Origin: Oligoflexales bacterium
GTDB taxonomy: Bacteria > Bdellovibrionota_B > Oligoflexia > Oligoflexales > RGVZ01
Assembly: GCA_947476525.1 (NCBI GenBank)
Contig: CANJQY010000007.1
Coordinates: forward strand, 1-39,066
Direction of reading: 5' to 3'
Length of the DNA: 39,066 nt
Part shown: positions 25,311 to 35,395 of the stretch, in pieces
How positions within the stretch are numbered: position 1 is the first letter of the stretch
Layout of the letters: each line of letters starts with the position of its first letter
The notes under the pieces: model-generated
What the model was told of the DNA's origin: nothing
The model's database searches: none
What the model saw: the letters and a program-made list of their open reading frames with translations, nothing else
Position numbers and translations under genes: made by a program

Positions 25311-27458
25311 TTAATGCCCTGCCGCTTCCGTGTCATCAGACTCGGGATCGAGCTCAACCTCTTTTTGTCCGGGGGACACTAGAACACCACACGCACTCTG
25401 TCGCTCGACGTCCGAAAACTTTATCGTTTCTGAGGCCGCTTTGGCATAATTTTCTGAGGATATTCTACCGAGACTCAGCATGCGGTCGAGAATCTGTTTG
25501 ACTATTCTTTCATAATTTTTGGTCAATTTTCCATCACAAAAATAGCGATATCTCGGCACGGGTGCCGGCAACAGGGACGCCAGATATACCGACTCCTTGA
25601 GTGTCAATTGCTGAGGTGTTTTACCAAAAAATCTTTGGCTGGCTTGCCCTATTCCGTACAAGCCTGGTCCCAATTCAACCATATTTAAATAGATTTCCAA
25701 AATGCGCTCTTTGGCAACAATTCGCTCAATGTGCCAAGCGAGAAACACTTCTTGAACCTTTCTAGAAATGGTTTTGTCACGAGACAAATACAAATTCTTG
25801 ACCGTTTGCATTGTGATGGTCGACCCCCCGACAACAGCTCGCCCTGCCTCGGAATTTCTCTGAGCTGCGCCGACGATCGACGACATTTCGACACCTTTAT
25901 GCTGATAAAAGCCACTGTCTTCACTCGCCACGAAGGCTGCCCGAGTTTGAGCTGGGATATCGGAATAGGCTGCAAAGTATGGCCGTTGAGGATCCACAGG
26001 AATGTGAATTGGACCGGTATCTGATTCACGCTCAATAATAAATGGCGCATCTAGGTACACTGCTGAATACAACTCAGGAGCCGACAATACCAAACAATCA
26101 AATCCAGCCGAATGAATCGAAATCGTCGAAACACCACTGGCAAACCGCATGTCTCCCTCTAATGAAGCCGTACCTTTGAGCTCAAATTTTCCAAGATCAG
26201 GAATGAAGGATGCGGGAATAGCGCGATAGGCTTCAGCACAATCAACCTCGTGAATTTTCATTTTCATCGCCCCTGTGGGAACTTGCGAACCACCCTCTCT
26301 AGTTTCAAGGGCACCATCCACTTCAATTTGAATCGGAATTCCGCGATCTTCCTCTCGAAGCATACTCATTTCCGACAGCACTACGATCCAAGATTTTGCC
26401 ATTTTTAAAGATTTTTTTTCAAAGTTTACTTGAGCCTCACTGGCTATTTGAACCTTTAGCGGCCCAAATCTTGAGACCGCAAGGGTCGGGTTATTAATAA
26501 CCACATTACTAAATTCTCCTTTCACTCCAACCATCACTCCCGTCTTCAACGATGGAGCTGTAAGTGGTGACAGAGTGATCTCACCGCGAAATCCTGGGGC
26601 AAAATCGGCGCCAAGACGCGGCGTAACCATTCGACTTACTGAGGGGGGAATTTTTTTAGCATCTATTTGGCACACCGCAGATTTTTTAGGAATTTCAAAG
26701 GTACAAAAAGCACTCCATATTGGAATTCCCACGAAATTCGGGCCACTTTGAAGTGACAAGATCGGATTCGCCTTTTTGGGAATTTCGAGCGTCCCCTGGA
26801 CAAAGGTTTCATCTATCCGGTCTAGGACCATTAGGTGCGCAAACTGCAGATTTATCGTGCGTTGAGAAATATTTCCTGACAAACTAATTTTTTCACCGAG
26901 AATTTTGGTTTTTTTGTTGTCAACGAATTCAATTCTAGCTGCGAAAATCTCAAACGCCTCCGGCAACAAACGGCTCCGAGAATTCGCCTCCCCGTCACCA
27001 TCCCCCACGTTCCCGTTTAGCCTCTTCGTGATCAAATCCATTAGGATTGTCATTTCGGCAGGTCTTTTTTCCCGCTGCCACGGAGCTTTTACCACCAGCT
27101 CTCCGATACTTATATTTGTAAGTCGCAAGAAATCGCGCCAGGGAACCAGGGATACCTCGATCTGAACTCGGTCAATCACCGCCCAGCCAGAATGTCCAAT
27201 CGAAACTTGATTCAAGGATATGGAACCTAGGCCCGTACTAAGGGAACCCACAGAAATTGCTATTCCGTATTTGGTCTCTAGAGCTACTAGAGCTAATTTG
27301 ACCCTGCGGTTCATTTCTTGCTCAATGACTTGCGATAAATAGATACCGAACGCGAACATGACCCCACATAAAATGACGATAATGGGAGCCATCAGCAATT
27401 TTTTTTCGTTTCGATGTCGACGCAAATAGTCGATATCAAGCTTTAATTTTGGCCACAT
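25311..27458 (-). CDS. monofunctional GT51 peptidoglycan transglycosylase with AsmA-like N-terminal region
   Basis: C-terminal AFVASEDSGFYQHKGVE, GGSTITMQTVKNLYLSRDKTISRKVQEVFLAWHIE, ERILEIYLNMVELGPGLYGIGQAS; about 450-aa N-terminal region after one TM. Confidence 0.88.
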   Translation of the reverse strand: MWPKLKLDIDYLRRHRNEKKLLMAPIIVILCGVMFAFGIYLSQVIEQEMNRRVKLALVALETKYGIAISVGSLSTGLGSISLNQVSIGHSGWAVIDRVQIEVSLVPWRDFLRLTNISIGELVVKAPWQREKRPAEMTILMDLITKRLNGNVGDGDGEANSRSRLLPEAFEIFAARIEFVDNKKTKILGEKISLSGNISQRTINLQFAHLMVLDRIDETFVQGTLEIPKKANPILSLQSGPNFVGIPIWSAFCTFEIPKKSAVCQIDAKKIPPSVSRMVTPRLGADFAPGFRGEITLSPLTAPSLKTGVMVGVKGEFSNVVINNPTLAVSRFGPLKVQIASEAQVNFEKKSLKMAKSWIVVLSEMSMLREEDRGIPIQIEVDGALETREGGSQVPTGAMKMKIHEVDCAEAYRAIPASFIPDLGKFELKGTASLEGDMRFASGVSTISIHSAGFDCLVLSAPELYSAVYLDAPFIIERESDTGPIHIPVDPQRPYFAAYSDIPAQTRAAFVASEDSGFYQHKGVEMSSIVGAAQRNSEAGRAVVGGSTITMQTVKNLYLSRDKTISRKVQEVFLAWHIERIVAKERILEIYLNMVELGPGLYGIGQASQRFFGKTPQQLTLKESVYLASLLPAPVPRYRYFCDGKLTKNYERIVKQILDRMLSLGRISSENYAKAASETIKFSDVERQSACGVLVSPGQKEVELDPESDDTEAAGH

Positions 27459-27657
27459 ACCAGAAAACTCCTTGAACGTTTCAATACGCCAATGCCGTCA
27501 CGGCGCAAAAAACACCACGCGCCAACACATCGCAGTCCTTCCACTACGATTCCTACTCTTTATTTTAAACCTGACGATGTTTGCTGATAACAGGCAAAGT
27601 CTGCCTACGATCCAGCCCCCTATGTTTTAATTTGGGAGCACTATTTTGGTGCGAAGA

Positions 27658-28503
27658 CTATAAAAATGAGTCTTGAGCCATAATGTGAGTCAAATAGCTA
27701 ATAAAAAAATCAACTATTAGAATGGTAACAAGAGAAAGTACAACCGCCTCCGTCGTCGCCCGTCCAACGCCTTTTGCACCGCCACGTGCAAAAAAACCCT
27801 TGTAACAACCAAGCGAGGAGAAAATTAGACCAAAAATCATCGCCTTCTTCCATCCTTCCCATATATGTCGCGGCTTAACTATCCACTGAATTTTATCGAA
27901 AAAAACGGCCAAGTCGACGTTGTAAATGACGACTCCGATAATGAACGAACAAAAGACTCCAGAGGCAATAAAAATGATCGTTAATAGGGGCATCATGACC
28001 ACGCTCGCCCAGATTCGTGGAGCTACCAGATAATTGTAAGGATTCACAGCCATCACTCGCATCGCATCAATTTGCTCGTTAACCCTCATAGTTGCAATCT
28101 CCGCAGCCATGGAACTCCCAGATCTAGCCGTCACCAGGAACGATCCGATAACGGGAGCCAACTCTTTGCTTAACGCATATCCGGCCGCCGCACCGATCAT
28201 GCCTTCGGCGCCAAAAATTCGAAAAATTTCGCCAAATTGCAGTCCAAAAACGGCACCGATCATCATCCCTGCTAAAATCATGACAAGGATACTTTGGTTG
28301 CCAACGAACTCACATTGTTTGATGAATAGGGAAAAGGACATCCTAGGACGCACGGTACGAAGTAGTGTATTTCCAATAAACATCATAATAGAGCCGCCAA
28401 AGGTCACGGGCTCTATTATGGCTCCGCTAAGGCCGCCAAAACTGTTTGCTTTATTAGTTACGCCACGCTTATTTGTCACGCCATGCCTCTCACTAATTTG
28501 CAA
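27658..28503 (-). CDS. MlaE-family ABC transporter permease
   Basis: SGAIIEPVTFGGSIMMFIGN, ELAPVIGSFLVTARSGSSMAAEIATMRVNEQIDAMRVMAVNPYNYLVAPRI. Confidence 0.9.
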   Translation of the reverse strand: MQISERHGVTNKRGVTNKANSFGGLSGAIIEPVTFGGSIMMFIGNTLLRTVRPRMSFSLFIKQCEFVGNQSILVMILAGMMIGAVFGLQFGEIFRIFGAEGMIGAAAGYALSKELAPVIGSFLVTARSGSSMAAEIATMRVNEQIDAMRVMAVNPYNYLVAPRIWASVVMMPLLTIIFIASGVFCSFIIGVVIYNVDLAVFFDKIQWIVKPRHIWEGWKKAMIFGLIFSSLGCYKGFFARGGAKGVGRATTEAVVLSLVTILIVDFFISYLTHIMAQDSFL

Positions 28504-28506
28504 TTT

Positions 28507-29187
28507 CTAGTTTTCTGGCGCAGCTTCTGGTGAGCCTTCTTCTGGCATTGCTTCAGGCGCAGCTTCTGGCGCAGCTTCTGGCGCAGCTTCTGGCGTAGCA
28601 TAGACCGATTTTGGTGGCGCATGACTCGTAGCAGCTGGATCCTGTTTTTTTGCGACGGCTGCCTTTTTTTCTTTGTGGCGCGTAACAGATACTCCGCGAG
28701 GACCCGACCATGCTGCCGCCGGTTTTGCTCGTCCTACTCCTTTAGAGCTCAGATTTTTCATGGAAATAAATTTTCCATCGTCGGTTCTTGCCCAATCACC
28801 TTCGACATTTACCAGCATGTGGTCACCTTTTTTAAGCTTTCCGACCACAGACCCGCCACCGGCTTTATCGAAAATTTTTGCACCACCAACTTTGACGTAA
28901 AGCACTCGTCGCGATGAGTTCATTGGTTGTTGCATAGACGGTGATTCCGATGGTGCCCCTACTCCTGATCCTCCGCCTGGAGGTGCTTCTGGAGCCGGTG
29001 CAGCGGCAGAATCAGGCGCTGGAGGGGCGGATGAGTCCGCATGTGTCGCAGCGGCCGCATCAGACGCAGTCTCCTCGCTGCCCTCCTGCTCAGCCGGCGT
29101 CGAAGCGCATGCGGAAATCAATACTGCACTTAAACCTGCAAATAAAATGCTGAGGCATAATTTTTGATAAAAATTGACAAGCTGCAT
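28507..29187 (-). CDS. lipoprotein with SH3-like domain and C-terminal Ala-Pro-Glu repeats
   Basis: Lipobox LISAC; VLYVKVGGAKIFDKAGGGSVVGKLKKGDHMLV...DWARTDDGKFISMKNL; EAAPEAAPEAAPEA tail. Confidence 0.75.
   Translation of the reverse strand: MQLVNFYQKLCLSILFAGLSAVLISACASTPAEQEGSEETASDAAAATHADSSAPPAPDSAAAPAPEAPPGGGSGVGAPSESPSMQQPMNSSRRVLYVKVGGAKIFDKAGGGSVVGKLKKGDHMLVNVEGDWARTDDGKFISMKNLSSKGVGRAKPAAAWSGPRGVSVTRHKEKKAAVAKKQDPAATSHAPPKSVYATPEAAPEAAPEAAPEAMPEEGSPEAAPEN
28550..28597. repeat. 12-bp tandem repeat (GCGCAGCTTCTG), about 3-4 copies
   Basis: caggcgcagcttctggcgcagcttctggcgcagcttctggcg. Confidence 0.8.
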
Positions 29188-29461
29188 GAACCCACTCCCT
29201 TTACTGTTATATTCCGAATTAACCTTAATATTTATTTTAACAAACTTTGCTCTAGGACGTGAGGATTGGGCGCAATAATATTGAAATCCATTAGGCGGGC
29301 GGGCTCAAATGTTTCAGGTGTCGATAATTAAGTTATAAAAACTTAGTGTTATCATATAGATGCAAATGACGGCTCATTTTTTCGGTAGGGCGACCGAATA
29401 CTCTGATCTGGAAATGGCCTCTTGGCCGTTTAACCACATAACTTACTGGAGGACCGCATCT

Positions 29462-30631
29462 ATGGACACACGACACCTATTATTTTTACGAATTTTCATG
29501 GCTGTCAATTTACTATTGCCGTTTACGAGCTGTGGCAGCAAGGCCAATTTCAATTCTGGCGGCAGCACACGGCCAACAGCAAACGGCACCGCAAAAACTG
29601 GCTATTATGGACAAAAAGTAGATAAACTAACTTGGTTTTGGCAATGTGACAGCGCGCCGGCCCCCCCGCCAGAAACCGCCGGCGGTAGTGTGGTTGTCTC
29701 TGGTGCTGGTGATCACAACTTCAAATCAGCATCGTTCAACAAAACGCCGCTTATTTTTAGTGGAAAAGTTTGCCCTCCTGTCACCTACCCTCGCGATATT
29801 ATATTTGTGATCGACGTATCCGGGTCCATGACAGGTGCAGACCCTATTGCAAACGGCTCTTGCGGCCGATTAAAAGCAGTAGAAACCATCATTAATGACA
29901 TCGTGAGTCGAGGTGGAGACACGCGGTTTGGAATCGTCACTTTCTCGTCAGGTTTAGTAGCACGGTCTTCAATGCTCTTTGGTGACCGCACAAATCTTTT
30001 CGCCGACGTAGCAAGGGGGAGCACGATCTCTGATACCATTTGTCGCGCCAGTGGCGGCACGAACTACGGCTCTGCTCTTAGTGGAGCGGAATCTATATTT
30101 ACAGGAAGTCGCGCCCAAGCGATCAAAGAACTTTACTTCGTCTCCGACGGGGCACCAGAAGACACCGCAGGTCCTGCATTAGCCTCTCGCATGAAAAATC
30201 CAGGCATCAGCATTGGTGGCAAAGCCATTCCTGTGACGATTGCGACGGCGATGTTAGGGGCTGGTGATGACTCCGTGCTAAAAAAAGACATTGCAAGTAA
30301 AGACAATAGTGGCGTTGCGCTGCACGTTGGATCGGTGGCAGCATCTCAATTGGCAACCACGCTTAGCAAGCTTGCCGCAAATGAAATTTTAGATAGCGTC
30401 ATGAAATACAGAGCCGTCGGCACAGAGGCCTGGACAGAAATAAATTTGACCGCATCAATAATAGACTATAGTTTCTCAGTTCCTTCAATTACAATTGACA
30501 AATCGGTCGCACCAGAAGGATTAGAGGTACATTTCGAATACCTCGACCAGCACAACAATAAGTACATTAGCGAGGGAAAAATACTGTGGCAAGCAAGCAC
30601 ACCTCAACAAAACACCCCAGCCACAAAATAG
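29462..30631 (+). CDS. von Willebrand factor A domain lipoprotein
   Basis: ATG at 29462 with GGAGG upstream; lipobox PFTSC; MIDAS DVSGS: DIIFVIDVSGSMTGADP. Confidence 0.85.
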   Translation: MDTRHLLFLRIFMAVNLLLPFTSCGSKANFNSGGSTRPTANGTAKTGYYGQKVDKLTWFWQCDSAPAPPPETAGGSVVVSGAGDHNFKSASFNKTPLIFSGKVCPPVTYPRDIIFVIDVSGSMTGADPIANGSCGRLKAVETIINDIVSRGGDTRFGIVTFSSGLVARSSMLFGDRTNLFADVARGSTISDTICRASGGTNYGSALSGAESIFTGSRAQAIKELYFVSDGAPEDTAGPALASRMKNPGISIGGKAIPVTIATAMLGAGDDSVLKKDIASKDNSGVALHVGSVAASQLATTLSKLAANEILDSVMKYRAVGTEAWTEINLTASIIDYSFSVPSITIDKSVAPEGLEVHFEYLDQHNNKYISEGKILWQASTPQQNTPATK

Positions 30632-31584
30632 CCTTTGCGGCTAAATTTGGCCTTATCGCGACCGCATTCCTGCTGAGCGCACCAGGTATATCGCAGGACA
30701 CTTGCGTCGAGTTAATTAAGGGAAATATCGTTATTGACGTATCATCTTGTGTCTCGTTTACTCCTGCCGCCTTTGACCGCAGTCAACCGGCATTTAAATT
30801 CATTAACAATTTAGACGCCGCAGCCCGACAAAGTCTCTATAAATCTTACAGCGGACTTATCGTAAAGGGTACAATCGTCCATAGCGATGCCGTTCGAACG
30901 GGCCTAAGCACAACCAAAGGAGCTCTCCGAGGTCAAAAGGAGTCTTTTTTTATTAGCGCAGGCTTGACCACATGCGAAGTCATCAAAACAAAAAGAATAT
31001 TCGCATTACTTTCCGAGCAATGCTGCAACGGTAACGCCGATGTCCCCTGTTTACTTGAGTCAGGATATGTTTTGACCAACCTAAAAATGGCGGGTGCGGC
31101 CATAATGGGAAGTTCAAGTCCATCCATTGCTCCTTCGAAAACCCACTCTCAATTATATATCGATGCTGATAAAAAATATTCGGAGCAAAAATACCAGGAC
31201 GCAATCAACCTCTACGAAAAAGCAGAGGCGGAGGGTGACGTCGACATTAACAGTCTTTTCCATATAGGTTTTGCCTATCGTTCCATTGAAAATTGTGCAA
31301 AGGCGATCCCCCCACTAGAAAAAATTTGGGCTAGAAAACAGGCCAATAAAATTTGGACGAATGACGATTTAATTGCACGCCGAGGAGTTTTTTTGTTAGC
31401 ACGCTGTCATGCAAAATCCGGGCACCCGGCAGAAGCCATTTACTATTTAAATTCTTTTCTGCTTGACCCTAAAAAATACCGAAACGAACTTCAACAGTCC
31501 ATATCCCACAAGGATTTTGGCTGGATCCACTCTTCTAAGGAATATATCGAGTACAAGGCCCTTGCAGAACGCCGCCTAAAATAA
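30586..31584 (+). CDS. TPR-containing hypothetical protein
   Basis: GTG start overlapping the VWA gene by 46 nt; signal peptide; ADKKYSEQKYQDAINLYEKAEAEGDVDINSLFHIGFAYRSIENCAKAIPPLEK. Confidence 0.65.
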   Translation: MASKHTSTKHPSHKIAFAAKFGLIATAFLLSAPGISQDTCVELIKGNIVIDVSSCVSFTPAAFDRSQPAFKFINNLDAAARQSLYKSYSGLIVKGTIVHSDAVRTGLSTTKGALRGQKESFFISAGLTTCEVIKTKRIFALLSEQCCNGNADVPCLLESGYVLTNLKMAGAAIMGSSSPSIAPSKTHSQLYIDADKKYSEQKYQDAINLYEKAEAEGDVDINSLFHIGFAYRSIENCAKAIPPLEKIWARKQANKIWTNDDLIARRGVFLLARCHAKSGHPAEAIYYLNSFLLDPKKYRNELQQSISHKDFGWIHSSKEYIEYKALAERRLK

Positions 31585-31645
31585 TGAGTGGTGAATCGTT
31601 ACAAATTTAGTGTACAATCCTTTATCTAAAGGGAGGTCACTTGTT

Positions 31646-32830
31646 ATGTTTTTAAACCAATTTCCGCCAATGGGGGTTTACGAAACCCTATTCAACTTTC
31701 AAGAAGCCACGGGTTTATACATGGGCGATGAGGGCACTCGCCCTTGGGCCCAAGGATTCCCTTTGACCACGCAGATTCCGGGGGGGCCGCCAATGCCTTC
31801 TTCGATCGAATTTGGCCCCAGTGACCTCAAATATCCTGCTGCAACTGGCAATCAACCTCTCAGAAAAGCGATTGCTGATTACTACAATAAATTTTACGGT
31901 TCCTCTATTTCAGAGGAGAATGTCGCAGTCTTTGCCGGCGGTCGTCCAGCTATTTTTGCAGCACTGCTGCACCTTCAATCCGACGTTCACATTTTAATTG
32001 AAGAGACCGAATACACTCCCTATTACGACATGCTTAAAAATTTGAAGCGAGCTCACAGCCTAATTCCAAGCAATCCCACCAACAATTTCCGACCGCAATT
32101 AGCGGACTATGACCTCACTCGAATGAAAACCTCGGACCGCACCTTGATCATTAAAAGCAATCCATGCAACCCTACCGGCGTAACTTGGTCCGGACAGAAA
32201 CTCTCCGATTTAGTGACGTTCGCAAGCCAACAAAAACACGCGGCTATGTTTGACGAGGCCTATGAATTTTTCCATAAAGATGGCCCGATTAGCGCCATGA
32301 AATACATTAAGGACATCGACTCCACAAACATGTTTGTGGTCGGCGCAGCCACAAAAGGCCTGCAAGCTCCAGGCCTCCGCACTGGCTGGATAGTTGCCGC
32401 CCAAAAACACATCGAAATATTCCGAAATTTCTCCTCCATTGCGATGGGCGGCGTGTCGAGACCAGCACAAATTTGCGTGACCAATCTCTTAGATCACGCT
32501 CGCGTGGCCCTCGCCAGAACGGCTGTTGCAGAATTTTACAACAAGCAGCGAGATGCCTACGAACGCGGGCTTTCAAAATGTGGTATCGAACTTTGCACCG
32601 GAGACGGCGGGTTTTATCACTGGGGGCGACTTCCACGAGGCTTGTCGGCCCTTGAATTCAACCAACGTCTTTTCAAGCACAAAGCGGCCATCTTGCCCGG
32701 CACTCTATGCGACATGAATCGCCTGGGAGAAAAGGGCCCGCACGCTAAATTCATTCGATTTTCGTTTGGACCGCTCAGTCCCGAAACAAACGCCGAGAAT
32801 CTCCAAATTATCGAGGCTTGTGTCAAATGA
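31646..32830 (+). CDS. PLP-dependent class I/II aminotransferase
   Basis: ATG at 31646 with GGGAGG; LRKAIADYYN, KSNPCNPTGVTWS, DEAYEFFH, GAATKGLQAPGLRTGW. Confidence 0.9.
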   Translation: MFLNQFPPMGVYETLFNFQEATGLYMGDEGTRPWAQGFPLTTQIPGGPPMPSSIEFGPSDLKYPAATGNQPLRKAIADYYNKFYGSSISEENVAVFAGGRPAIFAALLHLQSDVHILIEETEYTPYYDMLKNLKRAHSLIPSNPTNNFRPQLADYDLTRMKTSDRTLIIKSNPCNPTGVTWSGQKLSDLVTFASQQKHAAMFDEAYEFFHKDGPISAMKYIKDIDSTNMFVVGAATKGLQAPGLRTGWIVAAQKHIEIFRNFSSIAMGGVSRPAQICVTNLLDHARVALARTAVAEFYNKQRDAYERGLSKCGIELCTGDGGFYHWGRLPRGLSALEFNQRLFKHKAAILPGTLCDMNRLGEKGPHAKFIRFSFGPLSPETNAENLQIIEACVK

Positions 32831-34197
32831 AATTAGCGGCCGATATTCCACGCCATTCAGACGTTCTCATCATTAAAGCCACGATCATCACCGGAGCTTT
32901 TTTGCCAGTGCTGGCCGACGGCGCAATTCTTGTTCGTGCAGGTAAGATCATGGCTACTGGGTCATCAGACGAACTTCTCACCCAGTTTCCTGACGTGAAA
33001 ACACTTGATGCCAGTGGTTATATCATTATGCCGGGACTTTTTAACACCCATACCCATGTCGCGTTAGGTTTTTTCCGAGGACTTGGCCACGGAAAATCTA
33101 ATATGATTGAGTCTTTTTTATTTCCTGCTGAAAAGAGCCTCACCCCAGAACTTTTGGAGCCATTATCACACTCGTATATTTTCGATGGCCTGCGTGCAGG
33201 AGTTACCTCGTTTGTCGATCATTATTATTTCAGTGAGGGAATTGGCCATGCCTTCGAAAAATTCGGGGTTCGCGGTTGGATTGGTGAAACAATTGCCGAT
33301 CTCGGCGGCGCCTTTTCTGGGCGCGATAGTTGGGACAGAGCCAAAAATTTGATCGAAAAATCGTCTTTCGGACCGCTCATTCGCCACGTGGTCTCACCAC
33401 ATGCCGCAGATACGGTATCACCAGCCCTCCTCAAGGAGTGTGCAGATTACGCGAAGGCTAATAATCTAACGTTGCACATGCATCTTTCCCAAACCCAGGG
33501 CGAATTCGACCGAGTCCAAGCAAGGGACCACGTCACCCCTGTGGAAGCTGCCCAAAGGGCTGGAGCCCTTGGCCCGAGATCACTGGTCGTGCACCTCACT
33601 AGTGCGACGAAAAAGGATTTAAAAATCATCAAAGAATCTGGCGCCACCATTGGGTATTGCCCAACCTCAACATTGCTCTATGACCGGCTTGCCGATATTC
33701 AAACAATTCACGACCTAGATATTCCGCTTGCCATCGGCACCGACTGTGCCGCTAGCCACGACTCTGCAGATTCATTGGGAGAGATAAAAATCGCAGGTCT
33801 ATTGGCCCGCCATCAAGGTGTGGCCATAAGCCAATTAAGTCCCGATCATTTACTAGCGATGGCTACGACCATTCCTGCAGCCGTCCTCGGAGTTTCCGCA
33901 GAGCTCGGTACCCTGGAAGTCGGAAAACAAGCCGATCTCATCTTCTTAAAAGAGAGCCTTAGTAGCGAGCCGAAGAAAAACCCACTGGCCAACGTCATAT
34001 ATTCCATGGGGGCACGCGATGTGACTCACGTCATGATCAACGGCAACTGGACTTTATGGAACCGAAACCTGCCAAACCTCGACCACGATGAACTAACGTC
34101 TCAATACCTCGCAGCTGTGAATGAAATTCAAAAACGCATAAGGCACTCCAAACAACCCAACGATGGCAAACCCAACGGAGACAAACTAAACCGATGA
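32827..34197 (+). CDS. amidohydrolase of the ATZ/TRZ (TrzN/MtaD-like) family
   Basis: GLFNTHTHVALGFFRGLG, LHMHLSQTQGEF, GTDCAASHDSADSLGEIKIAG; ATGA overlap with the aminotransferase stop. Confidence 0.88.
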   Translation: MKLAADIPRHSDVLIIKATIITGAFLPVLADGAILVRAGKIMATGSSDELLTQFPDVKTLDASGYIIMPGLFNTHTHVALGFFRGLGHGKSNMIESFLFPAEKSLTPELLEPLSHSYIFDGLRAGVTSFVDHYYFSEGIGHAFEKFGVRGWIGETIADLGGAFSGRDSWDRAKNLIEKSSFGPLIRHVVSPHAADTVSPALLKECADYAKANNLTLHMHLSQTQGEFDRVQARDHVTPVEAAQRAGALGPRSLVVHLTSATKKDLKIIKESGATIGYCPTSTLLYDRLADIQTIHDLDIPLAIGTDCAASHDSADSLGEIKIAGLLARHQGVAISQLSPDHLLAMATTIPAAVLGVSAELGTLEVGKQADLIFLKESLSSEPKKNPLANVIYSMGARDVTHVMINGNWTLWNRNLPNLDHDELTSQYLAAVNEIQKRIRHSKQPNDGKPNGDKLNR

Positions 34198-34811
34198 CCT
34201 ACTGGGATATATCACCCATTATTTCTCCGCGCCTCGCGGTATGGCCGGGCGACACGCCGGTTAGTCGTGAACTCTTGCTCGATATAAGTCACGGCGCCAA
34301 TATTGATCTATCCACGTTACGCACCACCGTGCACGTTGGCGCCCATGCTGATGCGCCTCATCACTATCACCAGCATGGTTTGTCTGTCGAGACTCTGGAC
34401 TTAAATGTTTACATGGGTGAATGTTTTGTCCATACGGTTGCAAATAAGCCATTGATTATGGCCGAAGATTGCAAAGTGCCAATATCTACCGGTACAAAGA
34501 GAGTTCTATTTCGAACAAACAGCTATCCCGACCCAAATTATTTCAACAAAGACTTCTCGGCGTTTCATCCCGAAGCGGTTGCCGCCTTAGGTCAAGCTGG
34601 AGTTATCCTTCTCGGAATTGACACGCCATCGGTCGACCCATTCTCGTCAAAAGACCTGCCGTCCCATCAAAATTTATTTCAGTACAAAATAGCCAATCTC
34701 GAAGGCCTGGTTTTATCCGAGGTTTCTGATGGCCGCTATGAATTAATTGCATTGCCTTTGCGCCTCGAAGGCTTTGATGCGAGCCCTGTAAGGGCGATTT
34801 TGCGCCGTTGA
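34194..34811 (+). CDS. cyclase family protein, kynurenine formamidase (KynB)-like
   Basis: YWDISPIISPRLAVWPGDTP, TTVHVGAHADAPHHY, ILLGIDTPSVDPFSSKDLPSH. Confidence 0.87.
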   Translation: MTYWDISPIISPRLAVWPGDTPVSRELLLDISHGANIDLSTLRTTVHVGAHADAPHHYHQHGLSVETLDLNVYMGECFVHTVANKPLIMAEDCKVPISTGTKRVLFRTNSYPDPNYFNKDFSAFHPEAVAALGQAGVILLGIDTPSVDPFSSKDLPSHQNLFQYKIANLEGLVLSEVSDGRYELIALPLRLEGFDASPVRAILRR

Positions 34812-34828
34812 ATCACCGCGCGCCAAAT

Positions 34829-35395
34829 TTAAGGTATGGAAGCCACCGCACGACGCTTGACCAAAAGCTCACGGCCAGCTAAGTCATACTGCCGGCCAGA
34901 GAATTTCGCAAAACCGCCGCTCAAATTTCTTTGCATAATAATAACTCGGCGATCCGTGCATGCAAATCTCAACGTGTTTCCACGCTGCGATTTATTTTTG
35001 ATGAAACACGCATATTTTTTACTCAAAACTTGCACCATGGGCCAATAGAGCCGATCAAAAGTACCAATATCCGCCTCCCTAGCCACAAACACCGTAGCGT
35101 TTCCAATTTTCCCATAAACCCCGACGTCCAAAATTTCTGGACGCTCGATATCAAAACCCAAAGCTATGTTTGCCCGTCCCGCGTCCCTGCGTAGCTCAGA
35201 GTTTAGGTTGCTTGTGGACCGATCGGTAATATGCTCAGGGACATAATGCAGCCACGAGAGGTCGGAGCGCGCAGTAGGCGATTGCAACGAGTCAGCGCTC
35301 TTATTGCCTCGTAGAAAAATTGAACCACATCCGCAGATTATCGATAAAAACGACAATATGAACACGGCTCGTCTTATTGCAGTTAGATGGATCAT
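34829..35395 (-). CDS. hypothetical lipoprotein
   Basis: ATG at 35395 (MIHLTAIRRAVFILSFLSIICGC lipobox) overlapping the cyclase stop by ATGA. Confidence 0.7.
   Translation of the reverse strand: MIHLTAIRRAVFILSFLSIICGCGSIFLRGNKSADSLQSPTARSDLSWLHYVPEHITDRSTSNLNSELRRDAGRANIALGFDIERPEILDVGVYGKIGNATVFVAREADIGTFDRLYWPMVQVLSKKYACFIKNKSQRGNTLRFACTDRRVIIMQRNLSGGFAKFSGRQYDLAGRELLVKRRAVASIP

Noticed and set aside
33734-33750. CGGCACCGACTGTGCC as a sigma-54 promoter
   Set aside because: GG-N10-GC spacing fits but other consensus positions are poor and it lies in the conserved GTDCAASH amidohydrolase motif
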